Notes under the pieces: model-generated
The model's input: only the letters and a program-made list of their open reading frames with translations
Database searches by the model: none
Told to the model about the DNA's origin: nothing
Assembly (NCBI RefSeq): GCF_002797975.1
Contig: NZ_PGET01000001.1
Location: forward strand, 2,232,001 to 2,296,000
Length of the DNA: 64,000 nucleotides
Source of the DNA: [Clostridium] celerecrescens 18A
GTDB taxonomy: Bacteria; Bacillota; Clostridia; Lachnospirales; Lachnospiraceae
Direction of reading: 5' to 3'
In this document: positions 34,480-44,177 of the stretch, one piece after another
Position numbering within the stretch: the first letter of the stretch is position 1
How the letters are laid out: each line of letters opens with the position of its first letter
Position numbers and translations under genes: made by a program

Positions 34480-35754
34480 TTAAGCCTGATCAATTCCTTT
34501 ACCAATATCCCGCCTCATATACTTATTTTCAAAAGATACCCATTCCGCCGCCTGATAGGCATTTTCTCTGGCTTCCCTTAAATCCGCTCCGATTGCTGTC
34601 ACTCCCAGCACTCTTCCGCCATTGGTCACCACTGTTCCTCTGCCGTCAAACTTGCTTCCTGCATGAAAGGCAAAATATTTCTCCTGTCCCTTAAATGCTT
34701 CCAGTCCGGCAATGGGATACCCCTTTTCATACTTCTCCGGATACCCATCTGACGCCAATACCACGCAGACCGCCGCATTATCTTCAAACTGCAGATCTAT
34801 CTGATCCAGAGTTCCTTCAATGCAGGCCTCAAAAATCTCTACAATGTCATTCTTCATCCGCGGAAGCACCACCTGTGTCTCCGGGTCACCAAACCTGGCA
34901 TTGTATTCCAATACTCTGGGGCCTTTTTCCGTCAGCATCAGTCCGAAGAATATAATTCCCTTAAATTCCCGGTCTTCTGCCTTCATGGCATCCACAGTCG
35001 CCTGATATATATACCGCCTGCAAAACTGATCCACTTCTTCCGTATAAAACGGACTTGGAGAAAAAGTTCCCATTCCCCCTGTATTAAGACCCTGGTCTCC
35101 GTCTTTTGCCCGCTTATGGTCCTGGGCGGAAGTCATGATTTTAACAGTCTTTCCATCTACAAAGGAAAGCACCGACACTTCCCGGCCCGTCATAAACTCT
35201 TCCACCACGATCCGGTCTCCTGCTGAGCCAAACCGCTTATCAAGCATTAAATCCTCTACCCCGTGTTCCGCCTCTTCTCTTGTGCCGCAGATCAGGACTC
35301 CCTTTCCCAAAGCCAGACCGTCAGCCTTTAACACAATAGGCATTGGGGCTGTTTTCACATAGCTTAATGCCTCTTCCGGAGAATCAAAGACTTCATATGC
35401 CGCTGTGGGAATTCCATACTTTTTCATTAAATCCTTGGAAAATGACTTTGACCCTTCCAGCAAAGCTGCACGTTTTTGCGGGCCGAACACCCTTAGGCTT
35501 GCTGCCTCAAATGCGTCCACTGCTCCTGCAACCAGAGGATCATCCGGTCCTATGACGGTCAGATCGATTCCCTTTTCCCTGGCAAATGCAACCTGCTTGT
35601 CAAAATCCATGACTCCTATATCCACGCATTCTGCAATCTCTGCAATTCCTGCGTTTCCAGGGGCGCAATATATTTTATCAACCTTAGGGCTTTTGGATAT
35701 TTTCCATGCAATGGAATGCTCACGCCCGCCTCCGCCTATGATCAAAACCTTCAT
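34480..35754 (-). CDS. purD: Phosphoribosylamine-glycine ligase
   Basis: A 424-residue ATP-grasp ligase joining glycine to phosphoribosylamine in purine synthesis. I place the start at 35754 ([14 protein letters not shown]), with AGGAGG upstream; it overlaps the purN stop as ATGA. Motifs include GPDDPLVAGAVD, the ATP-grasp loops KADGLALGKGV near 142 and EEFMTGREVSVLSF, and EYNARFGDPETQ near 285. It is the last gene of purEMND and is followed by the convergent terminator. Confidence 0.95.
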   Translation of the reverse strand: MKVLIIGGGGREHSIAWKISKSPKVDKIYCAPGNAGIAEIAECVDIGVMDFDKQVAFAREKGIDLTVIGPDDPLVAGAVDAFEAASLRVFGPQKRAALLEGSKSFSKDLMKKYGIPTAAYEVFDSPEEALSYVKTAPMPIVLKADGLALGKGVLICGTREEAEHGVEDLMLDKRFGSAGDRIVVEEFMTGREVSVLSFVDGKTVKIMTSAQDHKRAKDGDQGLNTGGMGTFSPSPFYTEEVDQFCRRYIYQATVDAMKAEDREFKGIIFFGLMLTEKGPRVLEYNARFGDPETQVVLPRMKNDIVEIFEACIEGTLDQIDLQFEDNAAVCVVLASDGYPEKYEKGYPIAGLEAFKGQEKYFAFHAGSKFDGRGTVVTNGGRVLGVTAIGADLREARENAYQAAEWVSFENKYMRRDIGKGIDQA

Positions 35755-36353
35755 TCCGATTCCTCCTGTCCGTTTGCAATCATCTGTATGGCCTGGGGAA
35801 GGATCAGCCACTCTGCCTCTTCCATGACACGCCGCTGCAAAGTCTCCGGCGTATCTCCTTCCCGGACCTCAACTGCCTTCTGCAAAAGAATCGGTCCAGT
35901 ATCCATCCCCTCATCTACATAGTGGACCGTTGCTCCCGTAACCTTCACCCCCCGGGCCAGAGCAGCTTCATGAACCTTAAGCCCATAATATCCTTTTCCG
36001 CAGAAAGACGGGATAAGGGACGGATGAACGTTGATAATCCGGTTCCTGTACTTTTGTATCATGGATACCGGAATCGCAACCAGATATCCGGCTAGAACGA
36101 TCAGATCAAGGCAGTACCGGTCAATCTTTGAAAGAAGCGCTTCATAAAAACCATCCCTATCCTGAAAATCCACAGGAGATATGCAAAAAGCCTCAATTCC
36201 ATGATTTCTGGCCCGTTCCAGGGCATATGCGTTCTGGTTATTGCTGATGACCACCGTTACCTCTGCATTGGTGATCCTTCCACAATCTATTGCATCTAAG
36301 ACTGCCTGAAGGTTGGTTCCCCCGCCGGAAACCAATATACCGATTTTCAGCAT
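35751..36353 (-). CDS. purN: Phosphoribosylglycinamide formyltransferase
   Basis: A 200-residue folate-dependent GAR transformylase. It starts with [19 protein letters not shown] and shows the catalytic Asn-His-Asp set in [24 protein letters not shown]. The loop reads SFCG where most members have AFPG, a mild change. It overlaps purM by 7 bases at its start and purD by 4 at its end, so the three are tightly coupled. Confidence 0.95.
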   Translation of the reverse strand: MLKIGILVSGGGTNLQAVLDAIDCGRITNAEVTVVISNNQNAYALERARNHGIEAFCISPVDFQDRDGFYEALLSKIDRYCLDLIVLAGYLVAIPVSMIQKYRNRIINVHPSLIPSFCGKGYYGLKVHEAALARGVKVTGATVHYVDEGMDTGPILLQKAVEVREGDTPETLQRRVMEEAEWLILPQAIQMIANGQEESE

Positions 36354-37372
36354 AAGGTCACGCCCTTCTCTCCTTTTTCCGTATGGCCGATCACGTAGGG
36401 AACCTCACCAGCTCCTCGGATTGCTTCCAAGGCAGTATCAACATCCGCCGGGTCCACTGCGAGAATCATTCCAATTCCCATATTATAGGTATTGTACATG
36501 ATCTCTTCCTCTATACCGCCTTTATCCGCCAGCAGGCCAAAAATGGCAGGTACCTGATAGCTGCTCTTTTCAACCACTGCCCGAATGCCCTCAGGTAGCA
36601 TACGGGGAATGTTTTCATAAAAACCGCCTCCGGTGATATGGCTGCAGGCTTTGATCACTGCCCCGCTGTCTTTTACGCTTTTTAATGTATTAACATAAAT
36701 TTTGGTTGGAGTGATCAGCGCTTCGCCAAGAGTTTTTCCCAGTTCTTCATAATAAGTATCCAGGCTTTCTTTTGTCATGTCAAACACCTTGCGTACCAGA
36801 GAAAAGCCATTGCTGTGAATGCCGGAAGAGGCTATTCCAATGAGCACATCCCCCTCTTTTACATCAGCCCCGGTAATAAGATCCTTCTCATCCACCACAC
36901 CTACGGCAAAACCGGCCAGATCGTATTCTTCCTCAGGATAGAACCCCGGCATCTCCGCGGTCTCACCGCCGATCAAAGCAGCATTGGCCTGTTTACATCC
37001 GTTTGCAACTCCGCTGACGATCTCTGCTATTTTTTCCGGGTAATTCCTGCCGCATGCAATATAATCAAGGAAGAACAAAGGCTCTCCGCCTGCACAGGCA
37101 ATATCATTGACACACATGGCCACACAGTCGATTCCAACGGTATCGTGCCTGTCCATTAAAAATGCAAGCTTCAGCTTTGTGCCTACCCCGTCGGTTCCTG
37201 ATACCAGGGTCGGCTTCTCCATGTTTTTAAAGGCTGACATGGAAAATGCCCCGGAAAATCCCCCGAGTCCTCCAAGAACCTCAGGTCTCATGGTTTCCTG
37301 CACATGCTTTTTCATTAATTCAACCGATTTATATCCGGCTTCAATGTCCACTCCTGCATTCTTATAATCCAT
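36347..37372 (-). CDS. purM: Phosphoribosylformylglycinamidine cyclo-ligase
   Basis: A 341-residue AIR synthetase, which closes the imidazole ring using ATP. Family motifs are [11 protein letters not shown] near 60, [10 protein letters not shown] near 80, [11 protein letters not shown] near 140 and [15 protein letters not shown] near 183. It lies 23 bases downstream of purE and overlaps purN. The full operon order 5'-purE-purM-purN-purD is common in clostridia, while purF, purL and purH are not in the window. Confidence 0.95.
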   Translation of the reverse strand: MDYKNAGVDIEAGYKSVELMKKHVQETMRPEVLGGLGGFSGAFSMSAFKNMEKPTLVSGTDGVGTKLKLAFLMDRHDTVGIDCVAMCVNDIACAGGEPLFFLDYIACGRNYPEKIAEIVSGVANGCKQANAALIGGETAEMPGFYPEEEYDLAGFAVGVVDEKDLITGADVKEGDVLIGIASSGIHSNGFSLVRKVFDMTKESLDTYYEELGKTLGEALITPTKIYVNTLKSVKDSGAVIKACSHITGGGFYENIPRMLPEGIRAVVEKSSYQVPAIFGLLADKGGIEEEIMYNTYNMGIGMILAVDPADVDTALEAIRGAGEVPYVIGHTEKGEKGVTLC

Positions 37373-37395
37373 TTTTCTCCTCGCCTCCGATTTTC

Positions 37396-37914
37396 TTACT
37401 TCTTCATCTGGGATAAATATTCCTGATAACCGATCTGATCTAATTTCTCGGCTTTTTCTGCCACCTCGTTTTTTAAGTTTTCCGAGTACTCTTTAAGCTT
37501 TCCTAAAAGCTCCTCATCACTGACCGCTAAAACCTTGGCAGCAAGGATTCCAGCGTTGGTTCCTCCGCCAATTGCAACGGTGGCAACCGGAACTCCGGAA
37601 GGCATCTGGACGATGGAATAAAGAGAATCCACTCCGCCAAGGTCCGAAGTCTTCATGGGAATGCCGATCACCGGCATTGGGAACAGGGCCGCACACATTC
37701 CCGGGAGATGAGCCGCCTTGCCTGCGCCGGCGATTATTACCTTTACGCCTCTTGCTTCTGCCGTTTTCGCATATTCGAAAAATATATCCGGTTCCCTGTG
37801 GGCGGAGATCACCGTCATCTCGAACTCCACTCCCAATTTTTTCAAAACATCTGCAGCCTGAGCCATAACAGGCATATCAGAATCACTTCCCATAACAATC
37901 GATACTTTTGCCAT
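37396..37914 (-). CDS. purE: N5-carboxyaminoimidazole ribonucleotide mutase, class I
   Basis: A 172-residue PurE. The N-terminal phosphate loop [14 protein letters not shown] and the central [16 protein letters not shown] identify the family, with SAHREPD near 40. It is the promoter-proximal gene of purEMND. No PurK is adjacent. A PurE without PurK can be the class II type that uses AIR and CO2 directly; the sequence alone does not decide here. Confidence 0.94.
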   Translation of the reverse strand: MAKVSIVMGSDSDMPVMAQAADVLKKLGVEFEMTVISAHREPDIFFEYAKTAEARGVKVIIAGAGKAAHLPGMCAALFPMPVIGIPMKTSDLGGVDSLYSIVQMPSGVPVATVAIGGGTNAGILAAKVLAVSDEELLGKLKEYSENLKNEVAEKAEKLDQIGYQEYLSQMKK

Positions 37915-38025
37915 AGTAAATTCTCCTTTTATTTTGTTTGATGTAAGTATTCATTATTAACAGTAATACAGCTTATTAGATAAATTAATAATTAAAGCTT
38001 ATTATTTTATCTTTACTTATTAATT

Positions 38026-38054
38026 ATAATACAAGTTTTTTTCTGCTTCGTCAA
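38026..38054 (-). promoter_or_regulatory. Sigma-A promoter of purEMND
   Basis: On the minus strand TTGACG (38054-38049) and TATTAT (38031-38026) are 17 bp apart, about 110 bases upstream of purE. The AT-rich leader shows no purine-riboswitch core and no clear PurR box. Confidence 0.75.
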
Positions 38055-38099
38055 TGGTTTTCTAAAAATTTTGCCATCGCTCACGGGGTGTACAAGAAT

Positions 38100-38144
38100 G
38101 GCGGGAGAACCGGAAAGATATCTTACTCTCTCCGGCCTCCCGCC
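38100..38144 (-). terminator. Hairpin after the chemoreceptor gene
   Basis: GGCGGGAG (38100-38107) pairs with CTCCCGCC (38137-38144), and CCGGA (38110-38114) with TCCGG (38131-38135). The stem is strong, but the T-tract is weak, so termination is likely rather than certain. Confidence 0.6.
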
Positions 38145-38157
38145 TGACTATGTATGG

Positions 38158-39975
38158 TTAATACTTTCCGCCTCCAAATGAGGGTTCTTCAAAATAAACC
38201 GGATCAATATTAAGAACCGGGTCCTCATGAGCTTCCCCATAAACCGGCTTTTCTGGCCGGGAATCTCTGGACTTTGAGGATTTCACTGTTTCCTCCTCGC
38301 CCTCATAAAGGTCAAAGCCCTCAACAAGTCCCTTCATAATCTGGGCCTGGCCTGACAGTTCTTCACTTGCTGCAGCACTTTGCTCCGCTGTGGCGGAGTT
38401 CGTCTGAACTACGCAGGAAATCTGGTCAATTCCCTGTGCCACCTGATCAACTGCCACCGCCTGCTTGTCAGAGGCCAATGCAATCTCTCCAATAATTGCG
38501 TTAATGCGCCTGCTTCCTTCCACGACTGCCTGCATTGCCTTCGCTGTCTCTGCAGTAATCTTGGTTCCGTTTTCCACGGCCTGCATGCTTTCTCCAATGA
38601 GAAGCGTGGTGTTCTTTGCTGCTTCTCCAGATTTGCTTGCCAGGTTACGTACTTCATCCGCCACAACTGCAAAGCCTTTTCCGGCTTCGCCGGCACGTGC
38701 GGCTTCAACGGCCGCATTCAATGCCAGGATGTTGGTCTGGAATGCGATATCCTCAATGGTCTTTATAATCTTTCCGATTTCATTGGACTTATCACTGATC
38801 TTCATCATTGCCTGGTTCATTTCTGACATTTTCTCACTGCTCTTTTCCACATTCCTGGTTGATTCCTCTGATGTAGAACGGGCGTCTTTTGCATTTTGGG
38901 CATTGACATTTATCTGATTTGATATATCGCTTATAGCAGCCGCAAGCTCCTGAATGGAAGAAGCCTGTTCCGTTGATCCCTGGGACAATGCCTGGGCACC
39001 GGAGGATACCTGCTCCGAACCATTGGCTACCAGATCAGCCGATTGGTTAATGCGGAAAAGGGCTTCGCTCAAATTATTCCTGATTCCGTGCATGGCCATA
39101 AGAATAGGCTCATAATCCTGGACATATTGTTCCTGGTGCTTGGAGCTGACCCGGAAATCACCGATTGCCAATGATGTGAGCAAGCTGCTGATATCGTCAA
39201 TCATGTTTCCAATATTGGAAATGGTGGCCCGCATGCTGTCGGCCAGAACGCCCAGTTCATCCTTTGACTTGTAATTCAACTGAATATGAAGGCTTCCCTT
39301 TGACATTTCCGATGCCGCCTTCTCGATCTCTTTGACCGGCGATACAATGCTTCTAGTTGTAAAAATCGAAAAGCCCAAAGTAACTAATACAGCAATGAAC
39401 TGTAAAGCGACCACTACAAGCTGAGTGATTCCCGCCATTTGCTGGGCGGTATTATAATTGCCATCGGCGTTCTCCTCGGTAACATCACTGATCTTTACCA
39501 GATCCTCCTGAACCTTTATGAAATAAGGGTTTAACGATTCAAAGAATATATCCGCTGCCTGTCTGGTTTTATTTTCCCTTGCAAGACCAAATACCTGATC
39601 CTTGAAAGGCTGAGCCTCATTTAAGGTATTTTCGATGCCGTCCACCAGGGACTGATCCCCCTGATAATTTTCCCTCAAAAATTGAATCTTGTCACGGAAC
39701 GTTTCCAGATCCGCCTCCGCAGCATCAATATATTCCCCTGTAGTCTTTAAATCAAGGCTCATGGTTGCATATCCTACATTTTTAGCCGCGGACTGAATAT
39801 CACCTCTCATCTCAAGTGTCTGCACATCGATCTGGTGTCCGTTTTTAAAAAAATCTACAAACTTACCGTTATTTTGCCTTAAGCCTATCACGGAGATTGT
39901 GGAAACTAATAAGAACAGCACGAGGATAGCTCCAAAAGCAAGTCCAATTCTTTTACCAATCTTTAAATTCTTCAC
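38158..39975 (-). CDS. Methyl-accepting chemotaxis protein
   Basis: A 605-residue transmembrane chemoreceptor. A first membrane helix (about 12-32) is followed by a helical, 4-helix-bundle-type extracellular sensor to about 185, then a second span ([20 protein letters not shown]) and a HAMP domain from about 210 to 262. The signalling hairpin contains the highly conserved tip [28 protein letters not shown], shown here as positions about 412-440. The tail is Glu-rich with no clear CheR-binding pentapeptide. The long 5' leader is structured (see the leader entry). No other chemotaxis genes are in the window. Confidence 0.93.
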   Translation of the reverse strand: MKNLKIGKRIGLAFGAILVLFLLVSTISVIGLRQNNGKFVDFFKNGHQIDVQTLEMRGDIQSAAKNVGYATMSLDLKTTGEYIDAAEADLETFRDKIQFLRENYQGDQSLVDGIENTLNEAQPFKDQVFGLARENKTRQAADIFFESLNPYFIKVQEDLVKISDVTEENADGNYNTAQQMAGITQLVVVALQFIAVLVTLGFSIFTTRSIVSPVKEIEKAASEMSKGSLHIQLNYKSKDELGVLADSMRATISNIGNMIDDISSLLTSLAIGDFRVSSKHQEQYVQDYEPILMAMHGIRNNLSEALFRINQSADLVANGSEQVSSGAQALSQGSTEQASSIQELAAAISDISNQINVNAQNAKDARSTSEESTRNVEKSSEKMSEMNQAMMKISDKSNEIGKIIKTIEDIAFQTNILALNAAVEAARAGEAGKGFAVVADEVRNLASKSGEAAKNTTLLIGESMQAVENGTKITAETAKAMQAVVEGSRRINAIIGEIALASDKQAVAVDQVAQGIDQISCVVQTNSATAEQSAAASEELSGQAQIMKGLVEGFDLYEGEEETVKSSKSRDSRPEKPVYGEAHEDPVLNIDPVYFEEPSFGGGKY

Positions 39976-40029
39976 CTTTGTCCTCCATTCACTTTATCTA
40001 TCCTATTTTTGTATACGAATGAATCAAGG

Positions 40030-40117
40030 CGATAAGATTTCATATTCCGCCGATTCATAAACTCAAGGTTGAAAGAAGTTTTTCTTTCAACCTTAAACCT
40101 TTGTATATCTTATCGGC
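40030..40117 (-). ncRNA. Structured 5' leader of the chemoreceptor gene
   Basis: A perfect 13-bp hairpin, AAGGTTGAAAGAA (40065-40077) with TTCTTTCAACCTT (40082-40094), is framed by CGATAAGAT (40030-40038) and ATCTTATCG (40107-40115), which can close a long-range stem. The outer segment also matches GCCGAT at 40049-40054, giving an alternative pairing. The outer 5' segment, GCCGATAA on the minus strand, also resembles a sigma-D -10 box, without a good -35 partner. It is not a c-di-GMP riboswitch I recognise. Confidence 0.45.
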
Positions 40118-40190
40118 ATGTTCTTTTATTTTATAAGCTTTTTAAATAAAATTTGTTAAATATTTCAATATTTTTAGTTATTTTAAACAA

Positions 40191-42266
40191 TTAGAGACCT
40201 GCCAATGGAATATTTAATTCCTCGGTGCCCTTTAATACGAATCTGCCGTCATCAATAATTATAATCCTTTTTCCGGAAGCCGTGACAGCCTCGATCCTAT
40301 CCAGTTCCGCATAAGGTATGGTAATATCCGTATGGCAGCTGAAATAGGCCTTTGATACATCTTCTTTCCTGAGAATGGAAATCTCATTATCTCTGGCGAT
40401 GATCTCCTTCCCATTAGGATTGTAAACAGGACTGTCCTCCGCCCAGCTGTAACAGGTGTCACCAACTGCAAAGTGGGGGCCCATCTTTTCCACAATGAGG
40501 ATGGGCAGTTTATCGAGAATTCCAAACTTACGGGCCATGGCATAAGCCGTGGTATTGGTTCCTATTGCAAATTCTCCCATGGGAAGGGTATCGTGGTTCT
40601 TTAAGATTACCTGCTTTACAAGTGCTTTTCCTTCCTCCTGATCCTCAAAATTGCTGCAGGAATAGTCCTTTATCATACCATTTTCAAAGGTCATGACTAG
40701 GTCTTTAAACTGGAAATCCGTAATATATACCGTACTGACTGCCAAAGTTCCTTCCGTTCCTGTTAGTCTTGGGGACGTAAACACCTCTCCAAGGGGAATG
40801 TTCACATCAGCCACACAATTTTCAAATTTTGTTTCCTTATCCCTGTCTTTTAACGGGCGAAGGGCTACTTTCAGGTGGGTCTTGTTGTTACCTTTTCCCG
40901 TAACCTCCACATATTCAGCCTCATCAAGAACATCGATAACCGCCTGCTGGATTGCCTTATATTTTTCGTAATCAAGGGTGTTGATGGTAATGGTCTCTTC
41001 AAAGATCTTCTCAAAGTCTTCTCCGATTTCCGGTACCGGGAAAGCGATAATCGTAAAGCTTGTCTCATCTCCTGGTACGTATTGGTTGAGAATTCTTGAG
41101 GTTTCATTAGACATTTCCGCTGAAAGCTTTTCCTGTCTGGAATCCAGGTGGTTGGCTTCCGGCTTATTTACCGGTTCAAAGCCTTCCTTTCCAAAGGTTT
41201 CCATTACCGCTGGACCGGCAAAGGCTGCTGCCTGTTCTTTGTAGGTTTCATAAGCCACCTTCAAAACAGCCGCTTTCCGGTCTTTAAACGCTTTATTCAG
41301 AAATAGGGCATCGTCGTACCGATGATCGTAAACATACTGCCTGTTGGGAGATGTGCTGTAGTAACCGTTCTTCCGGCCGGCATTAGTATTGACTGTCCAG
41401 ACAGCCGCACGGCAAAGGATCACTTGAAGTCCAAGTTTTTCAAAATTCTCCATGGCATACTTCACCATACGTTCAAAGCCAAGCTCATAGCGAATCTGGA
41501 CCGCTCCCTTTTTCTTTAAATCCCTACCCATAACCTCAAAGCCTTTGCGGTACCCTTCTGTGTAGGTATCCGCCATAAGGCGTACCGTTTCCTCTGGCAG
41601 GGAATTTAAGAACTCTGCGGTTTTTAATTCTGAATCGGAAATATACTCACCAAAGTAATACAAATACCGAAGATCATTTAAGTCATTATCCCGGATGATA
41701 TCCGTTGCAAAGGAAAGCGTCGGGTCAAGTCCTTCTCTGACCCGGAACGTAACCGTATGATCCGTATAATCGCTGACAAACCAGTAGATCACTTCCTTTA
41801 TTCGGGAAACCTCAGGGATTTCCTCCTCAAATATATTGTAAATTTCAATAAGCGTTTCATTTAATATGGTTAGATCCGTAAGCCTCCACTCGTGAACAAA
41901 GACAATGTCTCCACGGATCTCTTTATACAGATATGAAAGAAGCTGGCCATAGCCCTCTCCCAGCTTTGATACTGCATATGCCGGGTCTGCATAGCTCACC
42001 TCATAATGGCCGGGTAAAATATCCTGGTAAAGCTTCTGGTTCCATTCTCCTAAAACTTCCACCGGAGCTGCTTTCTGGTCTCCAGACTCAATGAACCGGA
42101 GATACTCCCCCATCATGGTGATAAAGGCTGCTGTCCTGGCAAAATAATCACGATACGGTTCCGGCACGGTTTGTTCCGATACCATCTGACTGATCCGCTC
42201 CATAGACAGTTCAAAGCGCTCTTTAATATTCTCATTTTCCTGCTGAAACATCATTTGATAATCCAT
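40191..42266 (-). CDS. M29-type (thermophilic) aminopeptidase-like protein
   Basis: A 691-residue cytoplasmic aminopeptidase-like enzyme. I start it at 42266 (MDYQMMFQQ); GGGGT/AAGG-like bases precede it, and it then follows the upstream gene by 5 bases, while an ATG at 42308 would overlap that gene. The C-terminal half carries the M29 metal-site regions: NCVADVNIPLGEVFTSP near 495, GEFAIGTNTTAYA near 570, VEKMGPHFAVGDTCY near 600 and CHTDITIP near 640. The roughly 350-residue N-terminal part is an extension absent from short M29 enzymes such as AmpS. Substrate range is unknown. Confidence 0.8.
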   Translation of the reverse strand: MDYQMMFQQENENIKERFELSMERISQMVSEQTVPEPYRDYFARTAAFITMMGEYLRFIESGDQKAAPVEVLGEWNQKLYQDILPGHYEVSYADPAYAVSKLGEGYGQLLSYLYKEIRGDIVFVHEWRLTDLTILNETLIEIYNIFEEEIPEVSRIKEVIYWFVSDYTDHTVTFRVREGLDPTLSFATDIIRDNDLNDLRYLYYFGEYISDSELKTAEFLNSLPEETVRLMADTYTEGYRKGFEVMGRDLKKKGAVQIRYELGFERMVKYAMENFEKLGLQVILCRAAVWTVNTNAGRKNGYYSTSPNRQYVYDHRYDDALFLNKAFKDRKAAVLKVAYETYKEQAAAFAGPAVMETFGKEGFEPVNKPEANHLDSRQEKLSAEMSNETSRILNQYVPGDETSFTIIAFPVPEIGEDFEKIFEETITINTLDYEKYKAIQQAVIDVLDEAEYVEVTGKGNNKTHLKVALRPLKDRDKETKFENCVADVNIPLGEVFTSPRLTGTEGTLAVSTVYITDFQFKDLVMTFENGMIKDYSCSNFEDQEEGKALVKQVILKNHDTLPMGEFAIGTNTTAYAMARKFGILDKLPILIVEKMGPHFAVGDTCYSWAEDSPVYNPNGKEIIARDNEISILRKEDVSKAYFSCHTDITIPYAELDRIEAVTASGKRIIIIDDGRFVLKGTEELNIPLAGL

Positions 42267-42271
42267 AATCC

Positions 42272-42592
42272 TTACCCCTTTATTCCTATAATGATAAGAA
42301 CTGCCCAAAGAATGATAAGGCTCAGACTGATCCCCATTCCTACTTTAGACAGTATGTATTTTTTTTCCCTTTCAAAGAAAGAAAAAACACCATAACCAAT
42401 TGAAAAAAATGAAATCAACAGACTGCAGAAGCAAACAGCCGCTACATTAAGCTGCGCCTGGCCTTCCGCCATTACAGAGCTGATGATTCCAATAATTCCA
42501 AGTACAAGTGCCCCAACCGCAAGTCCCAGGCATAGAAAGCTTCTCTTTGCAAAGGATTTCCTAATGTAGGACACTTTTTTCTGCTTTTGCAC
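42272..42592 (-). CDS. Small membrane protein (DUF6142-like)
   Basis: A 106-residue protein with a basic N-terminus (KQKKVSYIRKSFAKRS) and three hydrophobic segments at about 20-42, 48-68 and 83-104, so it is an integral membrane protein. It resembles small proteins grouped as DUF6142, without a known function. Its start overlaps the 3' end of the VanZ gene by 32 bases and it ends 5 bases before the aminopeptidase start, so the three are probably cotranscribed. Confidence 0.65.
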   Translation of the reverse strand: MQKQKKVSYIRKSFAKRSFLCLGLAVGALVLGIIGIISSVMAEGQAQLNVAAVCFCSLLISFFSIGYGVFSFFEREKKYILSKVGMGISLSLIILWAVLIIIGIKG

Positions 42593-43058
42593 GCTTTTTC
42601 CTCCTTATTCTTACTCTTGTATACTGTACGATTTTATAAAGGATGTATCCCAGGATACCTCCCAGCGTATTCAGTATCATGTCATCTACATCAAAGCAGC
42701 CCACCTTGAAAACAAGCTGGATGGTCTCAATGCATAAGCTGAACAGAAAGCTTAACAACGTCGCATTAAACCAGCAGCGACTTCTGCGGCTGATGATCGG
42801 AAGAAAGAAACCACAGGGCATAAAGCCCACAATGTTTCCCACAATGTTAAGCAGAAAGGACCTCATTCCGACCACATGGCGGTAAATAATAAAACGCCGT
42901 ATTTCCTTAAACGGGGTTAAGTTGTATGCATATTCCTGCTGAGCATGGCTCCCCCTGCCGAAATAATCGGAAAAAAATAAAAAGTATGCCAAAAAGATCA
43001 GGTAAAATATAAAAATTACCCAACCCATCTTCTGCCGTTTTGTCGCATTTCTAATCAT
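42561..43058 (-). CDS. VanZ-family membrane protein
   Basis: A 165-residue protein with four to five membrane segments. The VanZ features are NLTPFKEIRRF near 47, NIVGNIVGFMPCGFFLP near 72, and LFSLCIETIQLVFKVGCFDVDDMILNTLGG (about 105-134), which is the diagnostic acidic segment. VanZ raises teicoplanin resistance in enterococci, but most VanZ-like proteins have no assigned role. No vancomycin-resistance genes are nearby. The C-terminus is basic (RIRRKKRAKAEK) and cytoplasmic. Confidence 0.85.
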   Translation of the reverse strand: MIRNATKRQKMGWVIFIFYLIFLAYFLFFSDYFGRGSHAQQEYAYNLTPFKEIRRFIIYRHVVGMRSFLLNIVGNIVGFMPCGFFLPIISRRSRCWFNATLLSFLFSLCIETIQLVFKVGCFDVDDMILNTLGGILGYILYKIVQYTRVRIRRKKRAKAEKSVLH

Positions 43059-43141
43059 AACAGCTCCATCTATATGCGGAAAAAAGAGAGAGGCTGCTTA
43101 AAGCCACACCTTTCCACCAGCATCCTCTCCTATAATAACAG

Positions 43142-43291
43142 TTAAAATGTAATTTCAGATTTTCTCTTTAACAAGAACGCTCCGTTTATAATTGATATGG
43201 TCCCGGCGGCAATTCCGATAACTGTCACTACAATTCCAACACCAATACTTAAAGCTCCAATATTTCTCATCGTTTTATAAACTCTTTCCAT
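43142..43291 (-). CDS. 49-residue single-span membrane peptide
   Basis: A small frame, MERVYKTMRNIG..., with one long hydrophobic stretch at about 11-38 and a basic end (LKRKSE). AAAGGAG lies 7 bases before the ATG at 43291. A longer in-frame extension upstream only translates the 52-bp tandem repeats and is not supported. No family is recognised. Confidence 0.6.
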   Translation of the reverse strand: MERVYKTMRNIGALSIGVGIVVTVIGIAAGTISIINGAFLLKRKSEITF

Positions 43292-43303
43292 ATCAAGTCT
43301 CCT

Positions 43304-43458
43304 TTCCTCTCTCCTGCCCATGTTCTCTGGGCATAAAGGTATACCCGCAGGGTGTTTCTTCTCTCCTGCCCATGTTCTCTGGGCATAAAGGTATACCCGC
43401 AGGGTGTTTCCTCTCTCCTGCCCATGTTCTCTGGGCATAAAGTTATCCCTGAAGGGGA
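43304..43458 (-). repeat. 52-bp tandem repeat (about 2.7 units) upstream of the 49-residue gene
   Basis: CCTGCCC recurs at 43313, 43365 and 43417, exactly 52 bases apart, and the intervening sequence is nearly identical. Each unit, read on the minus strand, has GGGTATACCTTTATGCCC, then a hairpin TGCCC-loop-GGGCA, then AGGAGAGAGGAAA. Related copies lie at 62925-62969 and 63828-63934. Confidence 0.9.
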
Positions 43459-44136
43459 TTATTTTATGCCATAGACTTCATAATAAGCGTCAATGGCCTC
43501 TTTTATACCATCATCAATAATAACTTTTCCATTATACTCCCTGTTATGCAGATATTCAATGACTTCTGCCATGGAAACGATGGCGGCGGCCTTAAATCCA
43601 TACTTTTCATGGATCTCATCCAATGCTCCCTTGTCCCCTTTTCCCTTTTCCATGCGGTTTAAGGAAACCATAAGTCCTAAAATCTCTACATTTCCCTGAG
43701 CCTTTATGATAGGGAAGGTCTCCTCAATGGATTTTCCGGAAGTAGTTACATCCTCAATGATTACCACCCGGTCTCCATCCTTTATGGGGCTTCCGAGGAG
43801 GATCCCTGCATCACCGCCGTGGTCCTTTTCCTCTTTTCTGTTTGAGCAATACTTAATTTCCTTACCATACAACTCGTGAAAAGCGATGGCAGTGGTAACA
43901 CTTAAGGGGATTCCCTTATAAGCCGGCCCAAACAGAACATCAAAATCATCCCCAAAATTATCGTGGATGGCCTTTGCATAGTATTCACCCAGTTTTTTAA
44001 GCTGTGCTCCTGTCACATAAGAACCTGCATTCATAAAAAACGGGGATTTTCTACCGCTTTTCAATGTAAAATCGCCAAATTTAAGGACATTGCTGTCTAC
44101 CATGAATTCAATAAATTCCTGCTTATACTGTTCCAT
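43459..44136 (-). CDS. pyrE: Orotate phosphoribosyltransferase
   Basis: A 225-residue enzyme that forms OMP from orotate and PRPP. The PRPP-binding loop VVIIEDVTTSGKS lies near 125-137, with FMNAGSYVTG near 34 and FGPAYKGIPLSV near 64. It belongs with pyrF, pyrK and pyrD on the same strand, but about 1.6 kb of AT-rich accessory DNA with an integrase remnant now separates it from pyrD. It may therefore depend on read-through or on a promoter within the inserted DNA. Confidence 0.95.
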   Translation of the reverse strand: MEQYKQEFIEFMVDSNVLKFGDFTLKSGRKSPFFMNAGSYVTGAQLKKLGEYYAKAIHDNFGDDFDVLFGPAYKGIPLSVTTAIAFHELYGKEIKYCSNRKEEKDHGGDAGILLGSPIKDGDRVVIIEDVTTSGKSIEETFPIIKAQGNVEILGLMVSLNRMEKGKGDKGALDEIHEKYGFKAAAIVSMAEVIEYLHNREYNGKVIIDDGIKEAIDAYYEVYGIK

Positions 44137-44177
44137 ATTGTCATTTTCTCCTTATTTTATGTACTTATCAATCTCTT

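Noticed and set aside
37915..38049. Purine riboswitch in the purE leader
   Set aside because: The leader is AT-rich and lacks the conserved purine-aptamer core and its two hairpin loops.
39976..40190. c-di-GMP riboswitch upstream of the chemoreceptor
   Set aside because: The structured leader lacks the conserved GEMM sequence blocks that I know; it is kept as an unidentified structured leader.
43292..43438. N-terminal extension of the 49-residue membrane peptide
   Set aside because: The extension merely translates the 52-bp repeats; a good ribosome site lies directly before the internal ATG at 43291.
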